64,000 nucleotides of DNA from Sepiola atlantica (GCA_963556195.1 OY744520.1:9395991-9459990); one strand, 5' to 3'; positions 47,600 to 60,005 are shown, numbered from the stretch's first letter. Notes: a model not told the origin generated them from the sequence alone. Program-made: numbers and translations.

Positions 47600-47886
47600 A
47601 ACTATAGGTAAAGGTCGAATAGCCTGGACGCGCACACTGCCCATGACCGTAGCGACGGTGATTTGTTAAGAATCACCGTGTCTAGGGCACAGCATATGGA
47701 AGGCGGAGCCCATCACTCTCCTTCCGCTGCCTTGAACCTTCCCTGAGTTTTAGTCAGGTACCCATTTACTGCTAGGTGGACAGAGGGAGTTTTCAGACCC
47801 GAAAATTCGCATGCCGTGAGTGGGATCGAACCCAGGTCGTCCAGCCTAAAAACAAGTGCTATAACCACTCGTCCACAGGCCCTCCC
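47600..47886 (-). mobile_element. tRNA-derived SINE
   Basis: On the minus strand a pol III A box, TGGACGAGTGG (47875-47865), and a perfect B box, GGTTCGATCCC (47832-47822), stand ~40 bp apart as in a tRNA gene. They are followed by CAGTAAATGGGTACCTGACT, which is frequent in invertebrate tRNA-SINE bodies, and a tail with an ACGGTGATTT...AAATCACCGT-like hairpin near 47650-47680. Not a tRNA gene: the cloverleaf 3' half is replaced by the SINE body. Confidence 0.88.
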
Positions 47887-50040
47887 TAAAGTATAACAAA
47901 CTCTAAAATATCCGCCTTTACTAGAGAAAATAAACAAATTGAAACTATCCTTAACCATTGACAGAGTTAAGTCAGTAGACAGGATGCAACGTAGACATGG
48001 GTCCGCAGGGTTCAGACGGTTAACTTTTTGAGGTAATCAACTCAGCATGAGAAAAACTTAGCGGAACTTACGTCATACGTCAGGTGAGGGATTTAAGAAC
48101 GAGAGGTTCTGGCAATCTGGGTGGCAATCTGGATACATATCGAACGGACGCATTTTGCGATTTCCTAAAAAACATTAGCAAAGCTATGCGCTTCTAAATG
48201 TTCCACAATCTTCTTCGGTAATAAGGTGTTACTTAATTAATAATGTTAGTTAATTAATAATGTTAGTTAATAATGTTAGTTAATTAATAATGTAAGTTAC
48301 TTAATAAACGTGACTAATGTTATGTGGTTGAACGATTTTTGATTGGAGCTGTTGAATAATCCCGCGTAGACACTGAGCACCCGACTAGGTGAACAAAATG
48401 TATATTTTTAATTAAGAAATTAACTGGTTTATGAGTAGTTGGTAACGGAAAGTCCACTGTGTTCGTTGATTATATAACGTTAGGTACCCAGTCCAATTTC
48501 AAATAAAATTAATCTTATTAAAATGGTCTAATCAGACTGCTACAACTGGCTTATATTTTGCGGATTAATAAGGTGCCAACGACCGTCTAAAACGCTGGAG
48601 GAACTTTGTCAAGACAACATAAGAACAAAACCAATACATCTACCGAAAACGCTCCCAACTGAACAAACCTTTTTGTTTGTTTGTTCACGTCGACCTCTCG
48701 CTTTTGTCTACCTCACAATACTCGTATCTTGTATTTTAAAACGGGTCATTGTCCATTGTTGAAAATTAGTAACACCACAAAAACCCTACAACATCAAGCA
48801 TGCGCTTTTTCTCTTTCGCAAATTGCCACTTAACAAGCATGATATCGCTGGCAGTTCGAATCGGGTAAGTGTTTATCTCTATCGTCACAATATTCTGAAA
48901 ATGTGTCGATCTCATCTGCATTTTTAGTGACTAAGATTAGGCATGACAAATCAATGAAGATGCTATTTCAAACTTCACCATGGCAAATCAACCGATGAAT
49001 ATAGTCTATTTATAGAGATGATTGAACACATTTAAAATAACATGTGGCAATTTAATATGTATGTTTTGTGATAAAAAAAAATGCTATTACCAACTTAAGC
49101 ATGACAAACTGACGGACAAAGCCTTTCCCAGATGCTAAGACGCATTTACAGATATATCTTAAAGGTGCGTTTTTATTTAAAACTAGTAGGATTCGCCCGC
49201 TCGCTATCGCTTCACAATTTAATTCCTATTAAAAAAGAAAACAACACTCCCCTTTCTATCTCTTTCTCTCTTTCTCTCTCTCTCTCTTTACCAATTAAAA
49301 AAGGGCAAAACTAACACCAACAAAACCATAACACTGAACATGCCATTTTACCGCTTTTTAAATGGCCGCACGACAAGCAAAAATCACGACTGCTTCGGAT
49401 CTCTATCGTTAACCCTTACCCTAACCCTAACCCTAACCTATCCTCTGATCGTATTATCACAGATGTAGCAGTGAGAGGCTTGTCATTTTACAAGATCACT
49501 ACTCTGCAACTGGGCAGTGACTTGTTACCCCTGGCCGAATCGTCAGACGTACTAGGGTTTAAAACCGACGCCGTGAAATAATCACAGTTAAGCCTGGTTC
49601 TCGACATTCATTGCTCTGAAATGACGTATTACCGACACTTAACTAAGCCGTGGACGCACGTCTCCAACGTGCCGAGGCGTACCGCCAACGACCACCGACT
49701 ATGGAATAGTTATTCAGGCAATGCGACCTGTTCTAAAATCCGACGTGCACGTCCCATGTAGATTTTTCACCAACACCCCCTCCCCCTCTTTGTACTAGTC
49801 TAAGATCCCTTCGTTGTCGTACATCCCTTTCCCATATATGGATTTACTATATGTAGAGTGAACATGGCATTGACAAGCGTCTTGATTCTAACATTAGTAA
49901 CATATAATTGATGTTTGTCTCTCCATTATAGTATTCACTATTTCAATAAAATATCTTTCTTCATTATGCTAACGTGTTGGTATTTTTCTTCGCCTGATAT
50001 AAACATGCTTTATCTATTGCACCTCTTTATCAAGGATATA
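47887..50040. other. Non-coding with small repeats
   Basis: No gene seen. About four copies of TAATTAATAATGTTAGT at 48232-48300, a CT-rich tract at 49253-49290, and a short telomere-like CCCTAACCCTAACCCTAAC run at 49411-49440. The stretches 48640-48900 and 49190-49410 are weakly alike, so an unclassified dispersed repeat is likely. The part at 49440-49760 is less AT-rich and could be an old transposon 3' end. Confidence 0.45.
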
Positions 50041-50045
50041 ATCAC

Positions 50046-50048
50046 TCA

Positions 50049-50111
<63 letters not shown>

Positions 50112-50112
50112 T
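50046..50112. repeat. (CA)n(TA)n microsatellite
   Basis: A CA run passing directly into a TA run. Confidence 0.97.
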
Positions 50113-51416
<1,304 letters not shown>

Positions 51417-51454
51417 TCTTGCTCTGTTTATTACAATTATTTCATTATAACACA

Positions 51455-51455
51455 A

Positions 51456-51486
<31 letters not shown>

Positions 51487-51501
51487 ATATATATATATAT
51501 A

Positions 51502-51564
<63 letters not shown>
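51455..51564. repeat. (TA)n microsatellite
   Basis: Interrupted TA run, ending directly at the first hammerhead-like motif. Confidence 0.95.
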
Positions 51565-51567
<3 letters not shown>

Positions 51568-51612
51568 CCTACACTGAAGATTGCGTTAGCATGAAACATC
51601 GATGTCTGTAGG
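51568..51612 (+). ncRNA. Hammerhead-ribozyme-like motif 1
   Basis: The sequence fits a type I hammerhead. Stem I is CCTACA (51568-51573) with TGTAGG (51607-51612), six perfect pairs. The core CTGAAGA (51574-51580) fits CUGANGA. Stem II is TGC/GCA with a GTTA loop and a T-T mismatch next to the core. GAAA (51593-51596) follows, then stem III ACA/TGT with a TCGA loop. The predicted cut is after C51606 (GTC). All strictly conserved core bases are present. The weak stem II is the main doubt. Confidence 0.6.
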
Positions 51613-51957
51613 TATTAAAATAATTAATAAATATTTATTTATAAAAATTATTATTTATCAGCCCGCTCCAACAAAGGCCGGGCACTCTTGAGTGACTTTA
51701 ATAACAAACAGTGCAAATAGCTACATGCACGATCCGAACGTCGTTCGTAGATCACTCTAAACTGCTTGGGTAAATCTAGCCGCCAACTCGCTATTTACAT
51801 TTAAATTCCTCCCTATTTACTAACTAATTGGCTATGGCCGATGGGATAAGACTCTCGACTACAAGTCAGTGGCGATTTGTGATCGGGGTTCGCGCCCACC
51901 GACCGTTGAGAATTAGTTCCCACACTGAAGATTGCGTTAGCATGAAACATCGATGTT
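51607..51957 (+). mobile_element. Candidate retrozyme unit (351 bp) bounded by hammerheads
   Basis: The two predicted cut sites are 351 nt apart, so cleavage of a transcript would release a unit-length RNA. Both hammerheads are followed by the same GGTATTAAAAT...TTAATAAATATTTATTTA stretch, as expected for a partial tandem dimer. Inside lie tRNA-like promoter boxes at 51835-51897. Published animal retrozymes are short tandem units with type I hammerheads; identity here is inferred. It may equally be a SINE with a hammerhead tail. Confidence 0.5.
51835..51897 (+). promoter_or_regulatory. tRNA-like pol III promoter (A and B boxes)
   Basis: TGGCCGATGGG (51835-51845) fits an A box and GGTTCGCGCCC (51887-51897) a B box with normal spacing. 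It is followed by the second hammerhead-like motif, so a pol III transcript could carry it. Confidence 0.6.
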
Positions 51958-51963
51958 TGTAGG
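51919..51963 (+). ncRNA. Hammerhead-ribozyme-like motif 2 (weaker)
   Basis: Same fold as motif 1: the core CTGAAGA (51925-51931) and GAAA (51944-51947) are intact. Stem I (CCCACA with TGTAGG) has one C-A mismatch. The nucleotide before the cut is T instead of C, which is allowed but usually slower. Confidence 0.5.
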
Positions 51964-52005
51964 TATTAAAATATTTAATAAATATTTATTTAGAAATATT
52001 ATATA

Positions 52006-52012
<7 letters not shown>

Positions 52013-52054
<42 letters not shown>
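52013..52054. repeat. (TA)n microsatellite
   Basis: About 20 TA units. Confidence 0.95.
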
Positions 52055-52056
<2 letters not shown>

Positions 52057-52179
52057 TTATAATCTAATTAGAATACGCCTTGAGAGTTTTCTTCAAATAT
52101 GTATATACATATATTGTTTTCAAGTTTAGATGGTGAGCGGTATATAAAAGAGGTGTGAAAACGGCTACTTATTACCGTA

Positions 52180-52485
52180 GAAAAATCGGCACATGTAAAT
52201 AATGATTCCTTCTAAATTTGCTATGCCTAGGTCTAATAGATTAGAAGTAGTTAGCATACACAGGCAGACGTCTCTTTTATCAGTATAGATGAATATTTCT
52301 ACTTGCTTGCAAAATGTTAAATTAATGATTAGAATGTTATTATCAATGTGATTGTCATTTATTGGTGTCTTACACCTCATTCTAACCCCCTTACCTATTT
52401 CTGAAAAGTTATATAATTCAATATTCGGTTTAATTACCTTGCTTTCTTGTCTGAACATTTAAATTAGTTATTGACTTCAACCCGA
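52180..52485 (+). promoter_or_regulatory. 5' flank shared with the galaxin-like gene
   Basis: Aligns with 33241-33720, so the duplication includes the upstream region and not only the exon. Confidence 0.4.
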
Positions 52486-52501
52486 GATGTTGCCAAGAAA
52501 A

Positions 52502-52568
52502 ATGCTGAATCTTGCAATATTTTTCTTTGGTCTATTGAGCATGAGCAATGTCGTTTTACCTCAGAGAC
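52502..52568 (+). pseudogene. Galaxin-like signal-peptide exon, intact orphan
   Basis: 67 nt, same length and phase as 33728-33794, encoding MLNLAIFFFGLLSMSNVVLP then QR, with donor GTAAGT at 52569. An in-frame ATG 15 nt upstream (52487) is a possible alternative start. No dicysteine exon is recognisable downstream in this window, although a 3' UTR-like piece is at about 60785-61030. The exon is open, so it may belong to a gene whose second exon lies beyond the window or was lost. Confidence 0.6.
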
Positions 52569-52954
52569 GTAAGTGATGATTTTATCGATACACGATTGAT
52601 AAGTTTCTTTTTATGATTAAGAATTTTAAAATAATGTTTTAGTTTTATTAAGTCTATGTCGTAATCTTTATAGTGTTCGGTATGTTTATATGTTTATATA
52701 TTTGTATGGGTAGAATTCACTTCTAAACTAATTAACCGATCATTCTCAGTTTCGCTACAGAGCTTGTAGGCGAAAGAGGGTCCAAATGTGGGATATGTTT
52801 AGTTTGATTTAGTTTTATACAATAGCGAAGCCGCCGTAGCCCCGGATTTACGCGTAAGGAAAATAAGAAGAAAGATTCAGTTTTATACAAAAAGAGTAAA
52901 AAAAAGCCGGAATTTCATCGTGAAAATTCAGATACTTCCGATTTTTGTGAAATT

Positions 52955-53550
52955 TTAATACCTATTGTTATTAATACCTATTGTTATTAATACTTATTGT
53001 TATTAATACCTATTGTTATTAATACCTATTGTTATTAATACCTATTGTTATTAATACCTATTGTTATTAATACTTATTGTTATTAATACCTATTGTTATT
53101 AATACCTATTGTTATTAATACTTATTGTTATTAATACCTATTGTTATTAATACCTATTGTTATTAATACCTATTGTTATTAATGCCTATTGTTATTAATA
53201 CCTATTGTTATTAATGCCTATTGTTATTAATACTTATTGTTATTAATGCCTATTGTTATTAATACCTATTGTTATTAATGCCTATTGTTATTAATACTTA
53301 TTGTTATTAATGCCTATTGTTATTAATACCTATTGTTATTAATACCTATTGTTATTAATACTTATTGTTATTAATACCTATTGTTATTAATACTTATTGT
53401 TATTAATACCTATTGTTATTAATGCCTATTGTTATTAATACCTATTGTTATTAATACCTATTGTTATTAATACTTATTGTTATTAATACTTATTGTTATT
53501 AATACCTATTAATAACAATAGGTATTAATAACAATAGGTATTAATAGGTA
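52955..53550. repeat. 16-bp minisatellite with an orientation flip
   Basis: About 34 copies of TACCTATTGTTATTAA (variants TACTTATTG and TGCCTATTG). At about 53507 the repeat reverses: ATAACAATAGGTATTA runs for two copies as the reverse complement, then TTAATAGGTA. The array end is therefore palindromic. Confidence 0.95.
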
Positions 53551-53796
53551 TTTAACATCAAGTGATTTATATTCATCGAATTTCAGTTGCTATTGAGTAT
53601 TTAAAAGGATTTTAGGGGGTTAGGGTTGGGGTTAGGGTTATGGGTACAAACTCACATGCTAAAAATTCAAATATATCAGATTTGAATTGAATTTTATCCA
53701 TATATTTATTTTAATCTTCGTATGGGGACATAAATACGATGAAAACTCTTTTGTTGATGGAATTTATTTAACTGTCCTTGGACCGGTATTCTACTA

Positions 53797-53798
<2 letters not shown>
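53551..53798. other. Non-coding, with telomere-like motif
   Basis: GGGGTTAGGGTTGGGGTTAG at about 53616 is a short degenerate telomere-type run. Nothing else seen. Confidence 0.5.

Positions 53799-53874
<76 letters not shown>
53799..53874. repeat. (TA)n microsatellite
   Basis: About 37 TA units. A second run at 54002-54061 is followed by the same ~50 bp (TGCACCTAAAATGCACCACA), so a ~190-bp duplication carried the microsatellite with the Penelope-like sequence. Confidence 0.95.
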
Positions 53875-53876
<2 letters not shown>

Positions 53877-53878
<2 letters not shown>

Positions 53879-54000
53879 CTAAAATGCACCACACAAGTAC
53901 CATTCACCGACCCCTCCGGCAAAATATATATCCAAAATAGAAAAAATTTAAAAAAAGATCACAAAGCAGAAACACTCCGTGCTATTCAACAACGTTTGCC

Positions 54001-54065
<65 letters not shown>

Positions 54066-55210
54066 CTAAAATGCACCACACAAGTACCATTCACCGACCC
54101 CTCCGGCAAAATATATATCCAAATAGACGGCGTTTCGATGGGATCACCCCTGGGTCCCACGTTCGCCGAATATTACATGGCCACATAGAAAACAAAATCT
54201 TCCCCGACTTCATAAACAAACCCCACATATACACCCGATACGTTGACGACATCTTTATCGCTACTGAATCCTTAGACAATATAGACAAACTCAAACATAC
54301 CCTAGAAACCCCATCAGTTCTCACCTTCACACACGAACTAAATACTAACAACAAAATCCCCTTCCTCGACGTAATTACCGACTCTAACAATCCTGCCCAA
54401 TATACAACATCCACATATCAAATACCTACAGACAATAACCCTAATTTACTCAACTACCATAGCGAACGCCCCCTAAATATAAAACTGCCCTAATAAAAAA
54501 CCTCGTCCACCGCGCATACACGATATCTTCATCCAATAAAATATTCTACAAAGAACTAACCAACATCAAACAAACCCTAGTAAATAACAATTTCCCCAGC
54601 AGAATTGTCGACCAACAAATAAAACTATATTTAACCTCCCTACACCAAAAGAATCAGACAAAAAAGCGCAACAAAAAAGACACTCTTCTCCTGTACTATA
54701 AAAACCAAATGCACTCTAATTACAAACTTGACGAAAAAGCTATAATCAACATAATAAAGCGACACACTAAACCCACCGACAAACAACAAAAAATGAATCT
54801 AATAATTTACTACAATAAATTCAAAACCTCTAACTAAATAATCAAAAATAATAACACTACTAACTCCCCCCCTAAGCCAAACAAACGTACTATATTTGTT
54901 TCAATGCCCATTCGAGGAATGTTTCCCCAAGACCCAAACAGAAAAACATAGTACCTATATTGGCCATACAACCACAACCCTCTCCCGACGCCTTACGCAT
55001 CACCTAAATGACACTAGTGTCATCCAGCGACACATTACCACACATAAAAAAACATAAAATCAACCGAACTAAGACAAATATGAACAACTAACACTAAGAT
55101 TATACATAAAAACAACTGCACTAACGGACTAAAAATATTCGAAGCCCTACATATAAAAAAATTACAACCCATAATTAATAAAATAGCATTCACCACCGGT
55201 ACTAACGCCT
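53877..55210 (+). pseudogene. Penelope-like element: RT and GIY-YIG nuclease
   Basis: 5'-truncated at the TA tract. The RT palm reads [20 protein letters not shown] (about 54123-54185), then [10 protein letters not shown]...[10 protein letters not shown] with YVDD at 54239-54250, then NKIPFLDVI. After a frameshift at ~54490 the linker continues (NLVHRAYTISSS, FPSRIVDQQIKLYL). The nuclease follows in another frame at ~54890-55045: LFQCPFEECF, then TYIGHTTTTLSRRLTHHL with the GIY-YIG signature as YIG, then RHITTHKK. RT fused to GIY-YIG is diagnostic of endonuclease-bearing Penelope-like elements. At least three frameshifts; not functional. Confidence 0.88.
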
Positions 55211-55230
55211 TATCAATCTTCAACAATTAA

Positions 55231-55233
55231 CAC

Positions 55234-55299
<66 letters not shown>

Positions 55300-55300
55300 G
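55231..55300. repeat. (AAT)n microsatellite
   Basis: About 22 units; the equivalent place in unit B (58185-58225) has only short mixed ACT/AAT runs. Confidence 0.95.
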
Positions 55301-55367
55301 ATAAAACACAAAATAATTAAAAACAAATCAATAAAAATAAAAAGAATAATAAGTAAAAAAAGAATAC

Positions 55368-55419
<52 letters not shown>

Positions 55420-55439
55420 CTATACACATATGCAAATTA

Positions 55440-55678
55440 TATCTAACCGAAAATAAAAAAAATAAATCATAAATACGGCTCTCTACAAACAACAACAACA
55501 CACAACCTCCTGAAGATGGTCGCGAGACAGAAAGCGCTAGAGGAATGGCCCAAGAAACAACATTAGGTGCCATCATCCATCAATTATTACCAGACCCCGA
55601 AGAATCGGTCGCCGAGTCGAGAAATTGACTAAAAAGATCATAAAGAAAAGAAAATTCCGTGGTATGTAACGACACATG

Positions 55679-55720
<42 letters not shown>
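55440..55720 (+). pseudogene. Possible Penelope-like 5' region (unit A)
   Basis: Conserved with 58325-58565. In unit B the frame 58309-58563 reads MAQETTLGAMIHQLL then RRIARRIEKLTKKIIKKEN, a basic helix like the start of Penelope-like proteins. Unit A has the same segment with breaks. A CGGTCGCGAGACCG-type hairpin precedes it. This could be the N-terminal coding part plus terminal repeat of another element copy. Weak. Confidence 0.35.
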
Positions 55721-55723
<3 letters not shown>

Positions 55724-55924
55724 CGAATGTGTGTGTGAAAAGACAAACGAAAAACAGATTAAAATGCCGGAGAAAAACTAAAACAAGAGATTTGACCGGC
55801 TTCGTTCATATTAACGAACGTATCCTGCATTTTGACAACCACGGCATTTCATTTTCATGACTTCTCGTGCTCCTTACCTCATATATATATAACATATATA
55901 TATATATATATATTGATTTTATAC

Positions 55925-56040
55925 GTACATAAAAGTAATCAGTGGACACGTGTTCCTGGCTCACATCCGTTATCAGAATAGCTAACAAAGATAAGGATCG
56001 AACCTTCGATATTTATGTCTATAGTTCAGCGTCTTTGCGA
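55925..56040 (-). repeat. tRNA-like (B-box) block, unit A
   Basis: On the minus strand GAAGGTTCGATCCTTATC (B box GGTTCGATCC, 56004-55995) is preceded by GACGCTGAACTATAGAC. The same block is at 58858-58965. Probably a fragment of a tRNA-derived SINE; the A box is not convincing. Confidence 0.45.
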
Positions 56041-56147
56041 TTTTTATAACCTAAATATTTAAAGTATTTTTAGGTAATCATTTTTATTGGTGATTGTAGC
56101 GTTCGTTGTTTGTTTTTTTTGCTTACTATTTTTTCGATTGTCTCACT

Positions 56148-56287
56148 TCTTTTTGCTTACTATTATTTTGATTGTCTCACTTCTTTTTGCTTACTATTAT
56201 TTCGATTGTCTCACTTCTTTTTGCTTACTATTATTTCGATTGTCTCACTTCTTTTTGCTTACTATTATTTCGATTGTCTCACTTCTT
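56148..56287. repeat. 33-bp repeat, ~4-5 copies
   Basis: Unit TTTTGCTTACTATTATTTCG plus ATTGTCTCACTTC. Unit B of the duplication has a single copy at 59033-59065, so expansion happened after duplication. Confidence 0.93.
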
Positions 56288-56380
56288 AAGTGATTAAGAT
56301 GCAGAAAATTGCAGTATTAGTCGCCTTTAACTTAATAGGACGTATTTTTCGTTAATATATACTTTTTATTTATTTTATAC

Positions 56381-56426
<46 letters not shown>

Positions 56427-56569
56427 GACAACATTTCAAATAGGATAGCGATATCATATATGTATTCTTAAACTACTTTTCATTAGTGCAAAAAAGTTAG
56501 CAAAACTTGTAATTACACAAACCTTTAAAATATATAGAATCGCTTTTCTTTCGATATTTCTTACACTGT

Positions 56570-57370
56570 TATATAAATTAAACTTTTATTGCTCAGTGTT
56601 ATATGAATTAAACTGCTATGACTCAGTGTTATATGAATTAAACTGCTATGACTCAGTGTTATATGAATTAAATTTTTATTGTTCACTGTTATATCAATTA
56701 AACTTTTATAGCTTACTGTTATATCAATTAAACTTTTATTGCTTACTGTAATATCAATTAAACTTTATTGCTCAGTGTTATATGAATTAAATTTTTATTG
56801 TTCACTGTTATATGAATTAAACTTTTATAGCTTACTGTTATATCAATTAAACTTTTATTGCTTACTGTAATATCAATTAAACTTTTATTGCTCAGTGTTA
56901 TATGAATTAAAGTTTTATTGCTCACTGTTATATGAATTAAAGTTTTATTGCTTACTGTTATATGAATTAAACTTTTATTGCTCAGTGTTATATGAATTAA
57001 ACTTTATTGCTCAGTGTTATACCAATTAAACTTTTATTGCTCACTGTTATATTAATTAAACTTTTATTGCTCATTGTTATATGAATTAAACTTTATTGCT
57101 CAGTGTTATATGAATTAAATTTTTATTGTTCACTGTTATATGAATTAAACTTTTATTGCTTACTGTTATATCAATTAAACTTTTATTGCTTACTGTTATA
57201 TCAATTAAACTTTTATTGCTTACTGTTATATCAATTAAACTTTTATTGCTTACTGTTATATCAATTAAACTTTTATTGCTTACTGTTATATCAATTAAAA
57301 TTTTATTGCTTACTGTTATATACATTAAACCTTTATTGCCCACTGTTATATCAATTAAACTTGTATTGAT
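56570..57370. repeat. 30-bp minisatellite, ~27 copies (unit A)
   Basis: Unit TGTTATATGAATTAAACTTT plus TATTGCTCAC. Variants include ATATCAATT and GCTTAC in blocks. Thirty bp is ten codons, so frames stay open on both strands with repeated SNKSLIDITV-type decapeptides. Confidence 0.95.
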
Positions 57371-57505
57371 CATAGAAGACATATTTAGTATTGCGTCAAG
57401 GAAGTAGATTTTATCGAATTTCACAGAAGAAAAATCGATATTTAGTGACTCAAATGTTAACAAAACATTTCATTCTGGTTAAGTAAAATAATTATAACTT
57501 TAATC

Positions 57506-58181
57506 TTGAACTAACCAACATCAAACAATTCATAGTAAATAGCAATTTCCCCAGCAGAATTGTCGACCAAAAAAAAAACTATATTTAACCTCCCTACACC
57601 AAGAGAATCAGACAAAAAAGCGCAACAAAAAAGACAATCTTCCCTTGTACTATAAAAACCAAATGCATTCTAACTACAAACTTGACGAAAAACTATAATC
57701 AACATAATAAAGCGATACACTAAACCCACCGACCAACATAAAAAAATAAATCTAATAATTTACAATAAATTCAAAACCTCTAACTTAATAATCAAAAATA
57801 ATAACACTACTAACTCCCCCCTAAGCCAAACAAACGTACTATATTTGTTAAAATGCCCATTCGATGAATGTTTCCCCAAGACCCAAACAGACAAACATAG
57901 TACCTATATTGGCCATACAACCACAACCTTCTCCCGACGCCTTACGCATCACCTAAATGACACTAGTGCCATCTAGCGACACATTACCACACATTAAGAA
58001 AAACATAAAATCAACCGAACTAAGACAAATATTAACAACTAACACTAACATTATACATAAAAACAATTGCACTAACAGGCTAAAAATATTAAAGGCCCAA
58101 CACATAAAAAAATTACAACCCACAATTAATAAAATAGCATTCACCACCGGTACTAACGCCTTATCAGTCTTCAATAATTAA
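57506..58181 (+). pseudogene. Penelope-like element 3' part (GIY-YIG), unit B
   Basis: Second copy of the linker and nuclease: FPSRIVD at ~57550, KCPFDECFPKTQTDKHS then TYIGHTTTTFSRRLTHHL at ~57840-57960, and a C-terminus KSTELRQIL...KIAFTTGTNALSVFNN to the stop at 58181. The RT part is absent because the duplication boundary falls after it. Stops and frameshifts interrupt. Confidence 0.85.
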
Positions 58182-58282
58182 AACATAATACTACTACTAC
58201 TACTAATAATAATAAAAATAATAATAGCTAAAATTAATAAAAACAAATCAATAAAAAAATTAATAAGTCAAAAAGAATAAAG

Positions 58283-58313
<31 letters not shown>

Positions 58314-58565
58314 TATACACATATGCAAATTAGATCTAACCAACAAAAAAAAATCATTAATACGGCTCTCTACAAACAACAACAACAGACAACCTCCTGA
58401 AGACGGTCGCGAGACCGAAATCGCTCGAGTAATGGCCCAAGAAACGACATTAGGCGCCATGATCCATCAATTATTACCAGAAACCAGAAGAATCGCTCGC
58501 CGAATCGAGAAATTGACTAAAAAGATCATAAAGAAAGAAAACTCCGTGGTATTTAACGACACATG

Positions 58566-58568
<3 letters not shown>

Positions 58569-58616
<48 letters not shown>

Positions 58617-58830
58617 GTATGAATTTGTGCGTGAACAGACAAACGAAAAACAGATTAAAATGCCGGAGAAACACAAAAACAAGAGATTTGACCGGCTTCG
58701 TTCATATTAACGAACGTATCCTGCATTTTAACCTGTTTGTCTTTTTGCATATATATATTTATATATATATATATATATATACATATATACATATATATAT
58801 ATATATTTTTATATATATATATATATATAT
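58569..58830. repeat. (TA)n tracts, unit B
   Basis: TA runs at 58569-58612 and 58745-58830, with ATACATATATAC interruptions in the second. Confidence 0.93.
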
Positions 58831-59349
58831 TAATTTTATACGTACATAAAAGTAATCCATGGACACGTGTTTCTGGCTCATAGCCGTCATTAGAATAGCG
58901 AACTTAGATAAGGATCGAACCTTCGATATTGATGTCTATAGTCCAGCGTCTGTGCGATTTTCATCACCTTTTCATCATATTTAAAGTATTTTTTGGTAAT
59001 TATTTTTATTGGTGATTGTAGCGTTTTTTGTTTTTTGCTTACTATTATTTCGATTGTCTCACTTCTTAAGTGATTAAGATGCAGAAAATTGCAGTATTAG
59101 TCGCCTGTAACTTTATAGGACGTATTTTTCGTTAATATATACTTTTTATTTATTTTATACGTATATATATATACATATACATATATATATATATATAAAT
59201 ATATATATGAAAATGACATTACAAATGGGATAGCGATATCATATATGTATTATTAAACTGCTTATCATAAGTGCAAATAAATTAGCAAAACTTGTAATTA
59301 CGCAAACATTTACAACATATAGAAACGCTTATCTTTCTATATTTCTTAC

Positions 59350-59885
59350 GCTGTTATATAAATTAAACTTTTATTGCTAACTGTTATATAAATTAAACTT
59401 TTATTGCTCACTGTTATATGAATTAAATTTTTATTGCTCACTGTTATATGAATTAAATTTTTATTGCTCACTGTTATATAAATTAAACTTTTATTGCTCA
59501 CTGTTATATGAATTAAATTTTTATTGCTCACTGTTATATAAATTAAACTTTTATTGCTAACTGTTATATAAATTAAACTTTTATTGCTCACTGTTATATG
59601 AATTAAATTTTTATTGCTCACTGTTATATGAATTAAATTTTTATTACTCACTGTTATATGAATTAAATTTTTATTGCTCACTGTTATATGAATTAAACTT
59701 TTATTGCTCACTGTTATATTAATTAAACTTTTATTGCTCACTGTTATATTAATTAAACTTTTTATTGCTCACTGTTACATGAATTAAACTTTTATTACTC
59801 ACTGTTATATGAATTAAACTTTTATTGCTCACTGTTATATAAATTAAACTTTTATTGCTCACTGTTATATCAATTAAACGTTAAT
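59350..59885. repeat. 30-bp minisatellite, ~18 copies (unit B)
   Basis: Same unit as 56570-57370, with different variants dominating (ATATAAATT, GCTCAC). The array has been homogenised separately after the segmental duplication. Confidence 0.95.
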
Positions 59886-60005
59886 TGATCATAGAAGATA
59901 TATTTAGGAAGGAAGTAGATTTTATCAAATTTCACAGAAGAAAAACCGATATTTAGTGACTCAAAGGTTAACAAAACATTTCATTCTGGCTAAATAAAAT
60001 AATTT

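Larger units (their letters stand above)
54553..57490. repeat. Tandem segmental duplication, unit A
   Basis: Aligns collinearly with 57506-60005: Penelope-like 3' part, (AAT)n, (TA)n, a conserved block, a tRNA-like block, a 33-bp repeat and a 30-bp array. Both end with CATTTCATTCTGG followed by TTAAGTAAAAT or CTAAATAAAAT. Array lengths differ between units, which explains most of the length difference. Confidence 0.9.
57506..60005. repeat. Tandem segmental duplication, unit B
   Basis: Head-to-tail partner of 54553-57490, beginning at AACTAACCAACATCAAACAA-like sequence within ~20 bp of the end of unit A. Divergence is modest; the main differences are in tandem repeat copy number. Confidence 0.9.

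Noticed and set aside
47822..47875. tRNA gene at 47.8 kb
   Set aside because: A and B boxes are good, but no acceptor stem closes and the sequence continues into a SINE body.
55508..55545. Hammerhead ribozyme in the block after the Penelope-like ORF (CTGAAGA...GAAA at 55508 and 58396)
   Set aside because: CTGAAGA and GAAA are present, but stem II has a bulge at the core and no stem III with a TH cut site or stem I can be formed. I keep it only as a hairpin.
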